NCBI RefSeq assembly: GCF_006636215.1 | Contig: NZ_VIFM01000048.1 | Location: 1 to 54,061, forward strand | Direction: 5' to 3' | DNA from: Myxococcus llanfairpwllgwyngyllgogerychwyrndrobwllllantysiliogogogochensis | Lineage (GTDB): Bacteria > Myxococcota > Myxococcia > Myxococcales > Myxococcaceae | DNA: 54,061 bases | Shown here: piece by piece, positions 16,492 through 23,994 of the stretch | Position numbering within the stretch: position 1 is the first letter of the stretch | How the letters are laid out: each line of letters starts with the position of its first letter | Made by a program: the position numbers and the translations under genes | The notes under the pieces: generated by a model | Database searches by the model: none | The model's input: only the letters and a program-made list of their open reading frames with translations | Told to the model about the DNA's origin: nothing

Positions 16492-17601
16492 TCAGTCCTC
16501 GGCCACGGCGGGAGGTGCCCACGCCCCGACGTGGCTTCGTCCCGAGTCGTCCCGCGTGACGGTGTGCAGCGTGCGGACGGGCTTGCCGGTGGCCGCGTCC
16601 AGCACGTGGTGGACGATGAGCGGCGTGACGGGGACCTCGGGCAGGGCTTCGTGGAGTTTCGCGAGGACGGCCTCGGGACTCTCGGCCTCGAGGACGAAGG
16701 CGGTGGCGTGGCCGGTGAGCGCGGAGTTGATGAGCACCTGGAGGTCCTGCGCGCCGCGAGGCTCGTCCGCCAGAATCACGTCCGGGTCCTGCCGGAGGAA
16801 CGCGCGGACCACCTGCGCGAGCGGCGCGGTGTCATCCACCTTCACCATCCCGAGCCGCGCATCCACGGCGCGCGGGTGCTCCAGCGCGACGAGGACGTTG
16901 GTGAAGTCCGGCAGTGCTTCCATCGCCGCGTGGAGGGACGTGCTTCGTCCGGTGCCGCGCGCGCCGGAGAACACCACCGGCTGTCCCTGGAACAGCGTAT
17001 CGAGCCGCAGGAAGCGCTCCGTGAGGAACGCGGCCTCCGAGGGCTTCATGCCCAACGAGGTGAACGGAGGCTGCGCGTCGCGGAGCTGACGGTCCCGGGC
17101 GTAGACGGTGACGCTGGGGGCGACAGGGCCCTCCTGGAACGTCACCCAGAAGAGGACGTCCGGGGCCTCCGCGCTGGGCGGATACGCCACGGTGCCACGC
17201 GCGGGGCGCGCCTCGTCCTGGCCTCGTTGGGACAGGGTGTGGAGGGCCTCGCTCAGCGACGCATGCAGCGCGGGAGCGAAGGGCTGACGCACGGGCAGCC
17301 GGTCTTGTCCGAGCATGCCCTGATGCCCGGGTGCATCGGCGCGGACGGTGAAGAACGAGGCGCCAGCCGTGAGGTCGTCCCCGTCGGCGTCGGCCCACAC
17401 GGAGAAGACGAGGGTGCGCGTCCGCGCGGCGATGGAGAACAGGGCCGCCGCGGCCTCCTCGGGTGAAGCGGGGAGGGGCGGCGGACTGGGGACGGGGATG
17501 CCCTCGTCGGCGAACTGTTCGAGCAGACCGGCAATCAGCGCGGAGAGGGTCGTGGCGAGTGTGCTCAGGCGTGGGCTCCCGTGGGGTGCCGATGATGGCA
17601 T
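16492..17601 (-). CDS. degenerate GspE/PilB-like secretion ATPase homologue
   Basis: A 369-residue protein whose C-terminal half (about 180-345) follows the GspE/PilT type II/IV secretion ATPase pattern: LGMKPSEA, then a Walker A region GARGTGRST (213-221), then RAFLRQDPDVILADEPRG (266-283) at the Walker B and SALTGHATAF. The Walker A lysine is replaced by R219, the Walker B region reads ADEPRG where family members have GEIRD, and the late His box is absent. ATP hydrolysis is therefore doubtful. Residues 1-175 lack a clear N1 domain. There is no membrane segment. It is followed on the same strand by a broken gene and has no type IV pilus or type II secretion neighbours. Confidence 0.75.
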   Translation of the reverse strand: MPSSAPHGSPRLSTLATTLSALIAGLLEQFADEGIPVPSPPPLPASPEEAAAALFSIAARTRTLVFSVWADADGDDLTAGASFFTVRADAPGHQGMLGQDRLPVRQPFAPALHASLSEALHTLSQRGQDEARPARGTVAYPPSAEAPDVLFWVTFQEGPVAPSVTVYARDRQLRDAQPPFTSLGMKPSEAAFLTERFLRLDTLFQGQPVVFSGARGTGRSTSLHAAMEALPDFTNVLVALEHPRAVDARLGMVKVDDTAPLAQVVRAFLRQDPDVILADEPRGAQDLQVLINSALTGHATAFVLEAESPEAVLAKLHEALPEVPVTPLIVHHVLDAATGKPVRTLHTVTRDDSGRSHVGAWAPPAVAED

Positions 17602-17654
17602 GCGTCACGAGTCTTTGTGGTGACGATGACGAGGCTCGGGGCTACGAAGAGGGC

Positions 17655-18200
17655 ATGAGCCAGGACTGGAATGCGACGAACGCGCCCACGACGGACTTCG
17701 ACCCGGGCGCGGAGCACCGGGTGTTGACCGGAATGGTGGGCGCCTGGGAGGGCCTGACGCGCACATGGTTCGACCCGTCCGGTGCGCCCGAGGAGTCGCG
17801 CACCCACGCGAGCATCGAGCCGTTGCTCGGCGGGCGCTTTGTGCGCATCGACTACCACTCCACGGCGATGGGCAAGCCGCACGCGGGCCAGTTCATCCTC
17901 GGCTTCGACCGCACGGAGGAGCACTACACCGCGGCCTGGGTGGACAGCTTCCACATGAGCGCGAACATGATGGTCTCCACCGGCGCGCCTCGGGACGACG
18001 GACGCGTGTCGATGCTCGGAAGCTACACGGCGAGCATGTGCGACGAGCAGGGCGTCACGCAGAAGCAGCGCTGGGGCTGGCGCACGGTGATTCACCAGCC
18101 GGACGCGGACACCGTGGTCCTGGAGTCCTTCAACATCTGGCCCGAGGGCCGCGAGGACCGCGCGGTGGAGACGCGGCTGACGCGCCGCCGTCAGGGATAG
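17655..18200 (+). CDS. DUF1579-like protein
   Basis: A 181-residue cytoplasmic protein. The pattern HRVLTGMVGAWEGLTRTWFDPSGAPEES, then IEPLLGGRFVRIDY, then GFDRTEEHYTAAWVDSFH and a Trp-rich RWGWRT, matches the DUF1579 family of predicted lipocalin-like beta-barrels of unknown function. There is no signal peptide. The ATG at 17655 has a purine-rich GAAGAGGG just before it. It is divergent from the GspE-like gene, separated by 53 bases, and converges on the small exported protein. Confidence 0.75.
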   Translation: MSQDWNATNAPTTDFDPGAEHRVLTGMVGAWEGLTRTWFDPSGAPEESRTHASIEPLLGGRFVRIDYHSTAMGKPHAGQFILGFDRTEEHYTAAWVDSFHMSANMMVSTGAPRDDGRVSMLGSYTASMCDEQGVTQKQRWGWRTVIHQPDADTVVLESFNIWPEGREDRAVETRLTRRRQG

Positions 18201-18210
18201 TCACCGCGCT

Positions 18211-18609
18211 TCAGCGCACGCGGCGGAGCGAGGCCTTCGCGCCGGGCTCCACCGCCACCCGCATGTGCTCGGCCTCCTTGCGTGAGGGGAAGGTGTGCTC
18301 GAAGCCGCCCTCGACCGAAGGGAGGAGTCCCCTCGTCCGCGCGGCCAGCTCCACGCCTCGCACGGCGATGGAGCGCACTCTCCGCCGGTCCACTGCCACC
18401 CCGCCCTGCACGAGTTCGTCAGCCCGCACGGCAGGGTGTTCCAGGGCTTGGGCAGCGTCGCCGCTTCCTTCGCCGCGCCCTGGGGCGTGAGCTGGACGCG
18501 TGTCCCGCGCGCCCCGGGAAAAATCCTGGGACGTGGACTCCTCGGCGCGGGCGGAGGTGAGGGCGATGGACAATAGCAGGAAGAGGAGCGCCCGCCGGGC
18601 GTTGCGCAT
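18211..18609 (-). CDS. small exported protein, possibly with a compensated frameshift
   Basis: A 132-residue frame starting with a clean signal peptide (RALLFLLLSIALTSARAEES). The C-terminal 65 residues (ADELVQGGVAVDRRRVRSI ... FPSRKEAEHMRVAVEPG) have strong coding character. In between, for about 25 codons (roughly 18430-18505), the +1 frame looks more like protein (VQLTPQGAAKEAATLPKPWNTL) and has better third-position GC than the annotated frame. A one-base gain followed by a one-base loss would explain this. The family is unknown. It is most likely periplasmic or secreted. It converges on the DUF1579-like gene. Confidence 0.55.
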   Translation of the reverse strand: MRNARRALLFLLLSIALTSARAEESTSQDFSRGARDTRPAHAPGRGEGSGDAAQALEHPAVRADELVQGGVAVDRRRVRSIAVRGVELAARTRGLLPSVEGGFEHTFPSRKEAEHMRVAVEPGAKASLRRVR

Positions 18610-18689
18610 GGGATAACCCTGGCGGACGGACGGCGTGCGCGACCGGAGGGACGCGCGGGCAGGGCCCAGGGCCCGGTGAGAGGACGTGC

Positions 18690-20300
18690 ATGAAGCTGGA
18701 TGACCTGGTGCTGGCGTTGACTGTCTCGTTGCTTCGCGTGGAGCGCGAGCAGTGGCTGGACGTCCTGACGCGGTTGGAGACGAACCTGGGGTCGGGGTGG
18801 ACGCTGCGGCTCCTGGAAGTGCCAGGGACGTACTCGGTGGGCGCGCGCACGCGAGAGGGACGCGAGCTGCCGCTGGAGGCGTGGCGCGAGGTGCTGGATG
18901 GCGAGGAGCTGGTGAGCGTCCGCGCCATGGACCTGGGGGGCCTGGGGCCCGGTGAGCTGCCGGACCACGTGGCCGCGGCCTTCGTCAACTCGGAGGCCCT
19001 GGTGCTGGACGTGCGCACGAAGCAGGGCAACACCCTCTACCAACTGGAGGTCGTCTTCAGCAGCTCCTCGCTCATCACTCCCCGGCAGTTCGTGGACTTC
19101 GCCCGGGCCCAGCCGAACGCGGAGCGCGTGCTGGAGGCACTCTCACTTGTCATCACCGACTCCAATACGATGAACCAGCGTCCCGCCGTGTCGGCGTCAC
19201 AGGTGGCGGACTACCTGTGCTCGCGCGAGGGGGCGGCGCTGTTCGATTTGATTGGCGGGGACCTGCTCAAGGAACTCCAGTCCACGGTGCTCCGCCACGG
19301 CGGCGCGATGGTGCTCTCCGAGGACTTCCGCCCCTTCTTCCAGACGCTGGACCCGGACGACTTCGAGCGGAGCCTCTTGCCGCCGGAGCGACTGGCGGAG
19401 TTCGTCCCGTCGGACGAGCGGGTGTACCTGTCGGGCGATGACTTCGGGCGGGACTTCGTGGCGCTGGTGGAGGCGCAGCCCTTCGCGGAGGAGGTCTGGG
19501 CGCGCGCGGCGGAGAACCTCAACCGGTTCACCGCGCCGGATGCGACGCCATACACCTCCCAGTCGCTGAAGGAGTTGCTGGCCACGGCGGAGCCGGCGGC
19601 GGTGCATGGGATTCCCTCCGGCAATCTGATGGAGGAGCTCCAGATGACCTGCAAGGCGCGTGGCGCGGAGCTCATCATTCCGGAGCCATTGCGCGAGCGC
19701 GTGCGGGCGCAGGGGTACACGAAGGAGCAGCAGGCGAAGGACCCCGGGTTGATTCCGGAGCGGGAGCGACTGCGGCTGGTGCCCAATGACTCGCGCTACC
19801 AGATGTACCTGTTCAACGCGCTGAAGGTGGCGCGCTCGCCGCTCCTGTCGCCGCGCGCGACGACGAACACGCGGGCGGAGCTGCTGTCGAGCCTGAAGGA
19901 CGCGGAGGAGTTCGCCACGCGCAAGGGCTCGCCCTTCGCCGAGGCCTTTGGACTGGCGCGCTTCATCCTGGAGAACACCGGTTTCCAGTTGCGTGACGCC
20001 GCGCCGGAGCGGCTGGCCGCGGTGCGCGAGGCGCTGCGGAGCGTGGGGCTGGGAGAGCGGGCGTGCGACGCGTTCGAGCGGCGCTTCTCGCTCGTGACGC
20101 TGTTCCAGGTGTTCCCCTCGTCCGAGGAACGGCTGAGGGGGCTGATGGCGTGCTCGGTGGCGGATGTCTTTGGCGGCATGGGCTCGTGGAACGACGAGTT
20201 CTTCGAGTCCGACGAGGACCAGGCCTGGTACGAGCGGGTGACGCAGCGGCTGTTCCGCGCGCTGCGCGAGTTCTTCGTGACGATGGTGAACGCGCGCTGA
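18690..20300 (+). CDS. hypothetical 536-residue protein
   Basis: A long, well-supported open frame with GAGAGGA ahead of the ATG at 18690. The product has no signal peptide or membrane helix and looks alpha-helical and acidic, with two broad halves. Residues 1-165 contain LVLDVRTKQGNTLYQLEVVFSS. Residues 170-536 contain SASQVADYLCSREGAALFDLIG and repeated DPDDFERSLLPPERL / SDERVYLSGDDFGRDF elements. A Trp/Tyr-rich C-terminus (WNDEFFESDEDQAWYERV) precedes the end. No enzyme motif is recognised. It stands alone between divergent or convergent neighbours. It is likely cytoplasmic and restricted to myxobacteria. Confidence 0.75.
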   Translation: MKLDDLVLALTVSLLRVEREQWLDVLTRLETNLGSGWTLRLLEVPGTYSVGARTREGRELPLEAWREVLDGEELVSVRAMDLGGLGPGELPDHVAAAFVNSEALVLDVRTKQGNTLYQLEVVFSSSSLITPRQFVDFARAQPNAERVLEALSLVITDSNTMNQRPAVSASQVADYLCSREGAALFDLIGGDLLKELQSTVLRHGGAMVLSEDFRPFFQTLDPDDFERSLLPPERLAEFVPSDERVYLSGDDFGRDFVALVEAQPFAEEVWARAAENLNRFTAPDATPYTSQSLKELLATAEPAAVHGIPSGNLMEELQMTCKARGAELIIPEPLRERVRAQGYTKEQQAKDPGLIPERERLRLVPNDSRYQMYLFNALKVARSPLLSPRATTNTRAELLSSLKDAEEFATRKGSPFAEAFGLARFILENTGFQLRDAAPERLAAVREALRSVGLGERACDAFERRFSLVTLFQVFPSSEERLRGLMACSVADVFGGMGSWNDEFFESDEDQAWYERVTQRLFRALREFFVTMVNAR

Positions 20301-20307
20301 AGGCGCG

Positions 20308-20670
20308 TTACGCGTCGCGGTGGACGGTGCCCGGGGAGAACGCGGGCAGACAGATGGCGACGTACTCGGCACCCTCGGGCTCGGGGGTGCTGTAGCGGAC
20401 CCACTCGCCCGGCTCGCAGATGACGGCCTGTCCGCCGCGCACGTCGAGGAACCCGCCCTTGTGCTCGACGCGCAGGACGCCGGCGAGGACGAGGGTGATT
20501 TCCTTGAACTCGGGCTTCTGGCCCGGCTCCTCCCAGCCGCCCGGACTGTTCATGTGGGCGACGCTGACGTCGGAGGTCTTGGTGGTGGCCCGGCCGACGA
20601 ACTCATGAATGAGCTTCGGTTTGTTGCCCACGGCTGTCACGCGCATGGGAGCGGGAATCAGGGTTGGCAT
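20308..20670 (-). CDS. cupin domain protein
   Basis: A 120-residue single-domain cupin, a small beta-barrel that often binds a metal. The first cupin motif region (SVAHMNSPGGWEEPGQKPEFKEITLVLAGVLRV) and the second (GGQAVICEPGEWVRYSTPE) are recognisable, but metal-binding histidines are few: only the Glu pair in the first motif stands out. The motifs resemble EutQ-like cupins. The ATG at 20670 is chosen because the upstream extension looks non-coding. It converges on the 536-residue unknown, with 7 bases between stops. Substrate unknown. Confidence 0.75.
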   Translation of the reverse strand: MPTLIPAPMRVTAVGNKPKLIHEFVGRATTKTSDVSVAHMNSPGGWEEPGQKPEFKEITLVLAGVLRVEHKGGFLDVRGGQAVICEPGEWVRYSTPEPEGAEYVAICLPAFSPGTVHRDA

Positions 20671-20771
20671 CGAAGGCTCAGAGAGACCGCAGGGTGGTGT
20701 GTCTGGGCTGGACACGTTACAGCACGCGGCTCCGGACACCCACCCCTTCCGAGTGAACCGCGGCACCTGCC

Positions 20772-20795
20772 ACTGTTCGACGCGACAGGAACAGT
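20772..20795 (-). terminator. inverted repeat after the efflux operon, possible terminator
   Basis: ACTGTTC (20772-20778) and GAACAGT (20789-20795) form a perfect 7-bp stem with a 10-base loop. It starts 26 bases after the stop of the outer-membrane factor gene on the minus strand. No T-run follows, so an operator for the downstream cupin gene is an alternative. Confidence 0.3.
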
Positions 20796-20820
20796 CCGTC
20801 GCTACCGGATGTCACGCGCG

Positions 20821-22251
20821 CTACTTCGCGTCGGGCTTGGGCTCGGCCGGGACGGAGAAGCCGCCGCCCAGGGCGAGGTGGAGGTTGATGCGCTGAATCA
20901 ACTGCTCGCTGCGCACGCGCAGCAGGGCGACTCGCGCCGCGTCCGCGAGGAGGGTCTGCTGGAGCAGCGCGAGCAGGTCGACCTTCCCGACGCGGTAGTC
21001 GACATTCAGGAGCTCCAACGCGCGCGCGTGCTCGGCGACGGCCCGCTCCAGGATGACGCGACGCTCGCCGAGCACGCGCGCGCTCGTCAGCGCGTTCTCC
21101 ACCTCGTTCGTGGCGCGCAGGGCCGCGGACGCGTACGCGCCGAGCGCCGCCTCCTGCTCCGCCGTCCGCGCGCGCACCTGCGCCGCCAGGGCCCCGCCGT
21201 GGAAGAGGGGCGCGAGCAAGCCCGCCGCCACGCCTCCCGTGGGATTGGTGAGCGTCTCCTTCAGCACCACCACGTCGCTGTCGACCAGGCCCACGGCGCC
21301 CGTGAGGCGCAGCGAGGGAAGCCGCGCGGCCTTGGCCTCCTGCACGTGGTTGAACGCGGCGGCCACGCGGCGCTCTGCGGCCATCAGGTCCGGCCTCCGC
21401 TCGAGCACCGAGGCGGGAATGCCCGCGGGCACCGGGCCGGGCAGCTCGACGAGGGTGCCCCTGGGCTCCAGGGTCCCCGAGGGATAGCGCCCCGCGAGCA
21501 GCTCCACCGCGCGCACCGCCTGCACCCGCGTCAGCTCCAACTGCTTCACGGTGTCGCGGTACGAGTCCAGGTTCGCCTGCGCCAGCGCCAGCTCGTGTTC
21601 ACTGATGACGCCGACCTGCAGCCGCGTGGTGGTGAGCTGGACCAGCTCCTCTCCCATCCTGACCCGCTCGACGGCGATGCCTTGCAGGAGGTGGGCTTCG
21701 GTGGCCAGCAGCCAGCCCTTGGCCAGGGTCGCCGCGAGGGACTGCCGGGCGAACTCGAATTCGGCCTCTGCCGCGGCCAGCGTCTCCCGGGCCGCGTTGC
21801 GGCGATAGCGGAGCTTGCCCCACAGGTCGACCTCCCAGCCGGCGGAGATTTCGATGCCGCGCAGCACACCCTCCAGCCCCTGGCCAAACCCGATGGATTC
21901 CTTCCCCTGCAGGTCGACCGTGGGAAGCAGCCCCGCGCGGGCGACGCCGAGCATCGCCGACGCCTGGTCCACCCGCGCCGAGGCGGAGCGGAGGTCCGGG
22001 TTGTGTCCGAGCGCCTCGGCGACCAGCGCCTGGAGCTGTTCGTCCTGGAACGTCGCCAGCCACCCGTCCTGGATGCCGCCCTCCGGTGCGCCCGCCGACG
22101 ACCACGCGGTGGCGAGCGAGGTGTGAGGGAGTGCCTGTTTGACGACCTCGGGTCCTCGCGGCGGAGCGCGTGTGGGGCAGCCGCAGACGCCCCCGCCCAC
22201 GACGAGCACCGTCCAGGCCCGGAGCCATCCCCACCGCCGGCGCTCGAACAT
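20821..22251 (-). CDS. outer-membrane efflux lipoprotein (NodT/OprM type)
   Basis: A 476-residue outer-membrane factor that would form the trimeric exit duct of an efflux pump. The signal peptide ends in a lipobox (GVCGC). The two-fold repeated OEP domain is visible, with DLRSASARVDQASAMLGVARAGLLPTV in the first half and RRPDLMAAERRVAAAFNHVQEAKAARLPSL in the second, both family hallmarks. The ATG at 22251 has GGAAGGGCGG upstream. It lies 13 bases after the HlyD-family gene, as third gene of the efflux operon. Length is normal. Confidence 0.9.
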   Translation of the reverse strand: MFERRRWGWLRAWTVLVVGGGVCGCPTRAPPRGPEVVKQALPHTSLATAWSSAGAPEGGIQDGWLATFQDEQLQALVAEALGHNPDLRSASARVDQASAMLGVARAGLLPTVDLQGKESIGFGQGLEGVLRGIEISAGWEVDLWGKLRYRRNAARETLAAAEAEFEFARQSLAATLAKGWLLATEAHLLQGIAVERVRMGEELVQLTTTRLQVGVISEHELALAQANLDSYRDTVKQLELTRVQAVRAVELLAGRYPSGTLEPRGTLVELPGPVPAGIPASVLERRPDLMAAERRVAAAFNHVQEAKAARLPSLRLTGAVGLVDSDVVVLKETLTNPTGGVAAGLLAPLFHGGALAAQVRARTAEQEAALGAYASAALRATNEVENALTSARVLGERRVILERAVAEHARALELLNVDYRVGKVDLLALLQQTLLADAARVALLRVRSEQLIQRINLHLALGGGFSVPAEPKPDAK

Positions 22252-22264
22252 GCTCCGCCCTTCC

Positions 22265-23446
22265 TCAGTGCAGCTTGAGAATCAGCCAGTCCAGCTTGGT
22301 GCCCACCCGGAGAATCACCTTGCGCAGCACGTGCACCGGGTGGAACGACTGGGTGTAGATGGCGGCGTGGCCGCGCGCTCCCGCCGGGAGGACCTCGTCC
22401 GCCTCCGACTTCTCGACCTTGAGCGTGACGGCGTAGCGCCCGGGAGGCGGGGCTTCCCCGCCCGTCTCGGGCAACACCCCCGAGGTGGGCAGCTGCCCCT
22501 GTCCGGTCGCCCAGACCACGGACTTGACGTGGCACTTGATGACGCGGTTCGGGAACGCCTGGAGGGTGACCTCCGCCTCGTCGCCCGGCTGGACCTGGTG
22601 CAGCTCGTTCTGATGGAAGTAGGCGACCACGTTCTGCTCGTCCTCCACGAAGCTCATGACAGGCGAGATGGGCAGCGCCGCCGCGTAGGAGCCCGCGCGA
22701 AGCTGGAGGTTCACCACCGTTCCATCCGCGGGCGCGTACGTCACGGTCTCCCGGAGGCGCCACTCCGCATCCGCCAGCGAGGCGAGCGCCTGCTGCTGTC
22801 CGGCTTCGGCCTGGGCGAGCTCCACGAGCGTGCCGTCCACCGTCCGCGCCTCGAGCCTCTGGGTGACCTGCCCCACGGCGGCGTTCGCCGCGGCCAGCTC
22901 ACCCTCCAGGTTGCGGACCTCTGTCTCCACCTGCTGCAAGTCGAACTGAGTGCCGGAGCCATTGGAGGCGAGGACCTTGTGTTGCCGCACGCGCCGCCGG
23001 GACAGGTCAAGCCGGGCCGCGACGGAGGCCCTTCTGCCCTGGGCCGTCTTGCGTTCCAGTAACAGTTGCTTCTCGATGGCGCGAGCACCCGCGACCTTCG
23101 CGTCCAGCTCCCTCACCTTGGCCTTCAGCCCATCCACCTCAAACTGCGTGGACTCGGGGTCGATGCGGAAGAGCACATCGCCCTTCTTCACGGCGCTGTT
23201 GGGCTGGACGGGCACCTCGATGACGCGCCCGGAGACCCGAGGGACGACCTGCACGACGTAGTTCATCACCCGCGCGTCCGACGAGGACGGCGCGTACACG
23301 TTGGCCAGCAGGATGAGCATCGTGATGCCGATGATGGGCAGGGTGATGACGATGACCTGGGAGGTGAAGTTCCACGGCAGCAGCTTGAGCTTGAAGAAGA
23401 CCAGCCAGACGACGCCCGCGTAGACGAGGAGCAGCAGCAGTTCCAT
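22265..23446 (-). CDS. HlyD family membrane fusion protein (YibH/YiaV-like)
   Basis: A 393-residue periplasmic adaptor that would link an inner-membrane component to the outer-membrane factor. It has two N-terminal hydrophobic segments (about residues 3-18 and 28-49), then a biotinyl-lipoyl half-motif (VVPRVSGRVIEVPVQPNSAVKKGDVLFRIDP), a coiled-coil hairpin (about 105-225), the second lipoyl half (YAPADGTVVNLQLRAGS) and a beta-barrel. The first segment and the pairing with a DUF3302 gene match E. coli YibH/YiaV. The ATG shares a base with the DUF3302 stop (TGATG), so the pair is coupled. No inner-membrane pump protein is encoded nearby. Confidence 0.9.
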   Translation of the reverse strand: MELLLLLVYAGVVWLVFFKLKLLPWNFTSQVIVITLPIIGITMLILLANVYAPSSSDARVMNYVVQVVPRVSGRVIEVPVQPNSAVKKGDVLFRIDPESTQFEVDGLKAKVRELDAKVAGARAIEKQLLLERKTAQGRRASVAARLDLSRRRVRQHKVLASNGSGTQFDLQQVETEVRNLEGELAAANAAVGQVTQRLEARTVDGTLVELAQAEAGQQQALASLADAEWRLRETVTYAPADGTVVNLQLRAGSYAAALPISPVMSFVEDEQNVVAYFHQNELHQVQPGDEAEVTLQAFPNRVIKCHVKSVVWATGQGQLPTSGVLPETGGEAPPPGRYAVTLKVEKSEADEVLPAGARGHAAIYTQSFHPVHVLRKVILRVGTKLDWLILKLH

Positions 23447-23898
23447 CAGTGCGGCTCCCCTCTCTCTTCGGGGGACGGTCCTTCGGAGGGTGTGCCTGAG
23501 GGGGCCGGGAGCGCGGCCTCGTCGGCCTCGGGGCCGTGCGGAGGCGGGACCCGGTCATGCCCGTAGGCCAGCTTGTACAGGGACGGCTTGGAGTAGGCCC
23601 AGAGCCATGCCAGCGGCCACAGGAGCCCGCCGAAGAACAGCGACAGCAGGCACAGGGTCTTGATGGCATCCAGCTGCGGGTGATGGCGCTTCTCCGCGAT
23701 TTTTTCCGGGAGGATGTGGAGCAGCCAGAACCCGGAGATGAGAATCACCGGGCCGATGATGATGACAATCCAGCTGAACACCTCCGCCGCGGTGTCCATC
23801 GCGTCGCCGCTGAGAAGCGACGCGTGCGCTGGACGCGGAGCCCACGCCGCCAGCCCCCACCATCGCAGCGCGGTGGTGGCCCCCCTTGGCCATCTCAT
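23446..23898 (-). CDS. DUF3302 family membrane protein (YibI/YiaW-like)
   Basis: A 150-residue inner-membrane protein. The ATG at 23898 gives a signal-peptide-like N-terminus (RPAHASLLSGDAMDTA). Two membrane segments follow (VFSWIVIIIGPVILISGFWLL and IKTLCLLSLFFGGLLWPLAWL), separated by the family motif LPEKIAEKRHHPQ. A Pro/Glu-rich cytoplasmic tail ends the protein. The ATG at 23799 is an alternative start without the leader. DUF3302 genes in enterobacteria (yibI, yiaW) sit directly before an HlyD gene, as here. The role is unknown; it may support or stand in for the inner-membrane part of the exporter. Confidence 0.85.
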   Translation of the reverse strand: MRWPRGATTALRWWGLAAWAPRPAHASLLSGDAMDTAAEVFSWIVIIIGPVILISGFWLLHILPEKIAEKRHHPQLDAIKTLCLLSLFFGGLLWPLAWLWAYSKPSLYKLAYGHDRVPPPHGPEADEAALPAPSGTPSEGPSPEERGEPH

Positions 23899-23994
23899 GA
23901 TGTCCGCCCCCTTGCTCCGACGACAAGCTATGAGGGGTTTCCCTACCGTCAAGGGGACGTTCGAGCGCGCGGCACTCCCGTCTGGCATCACTGT

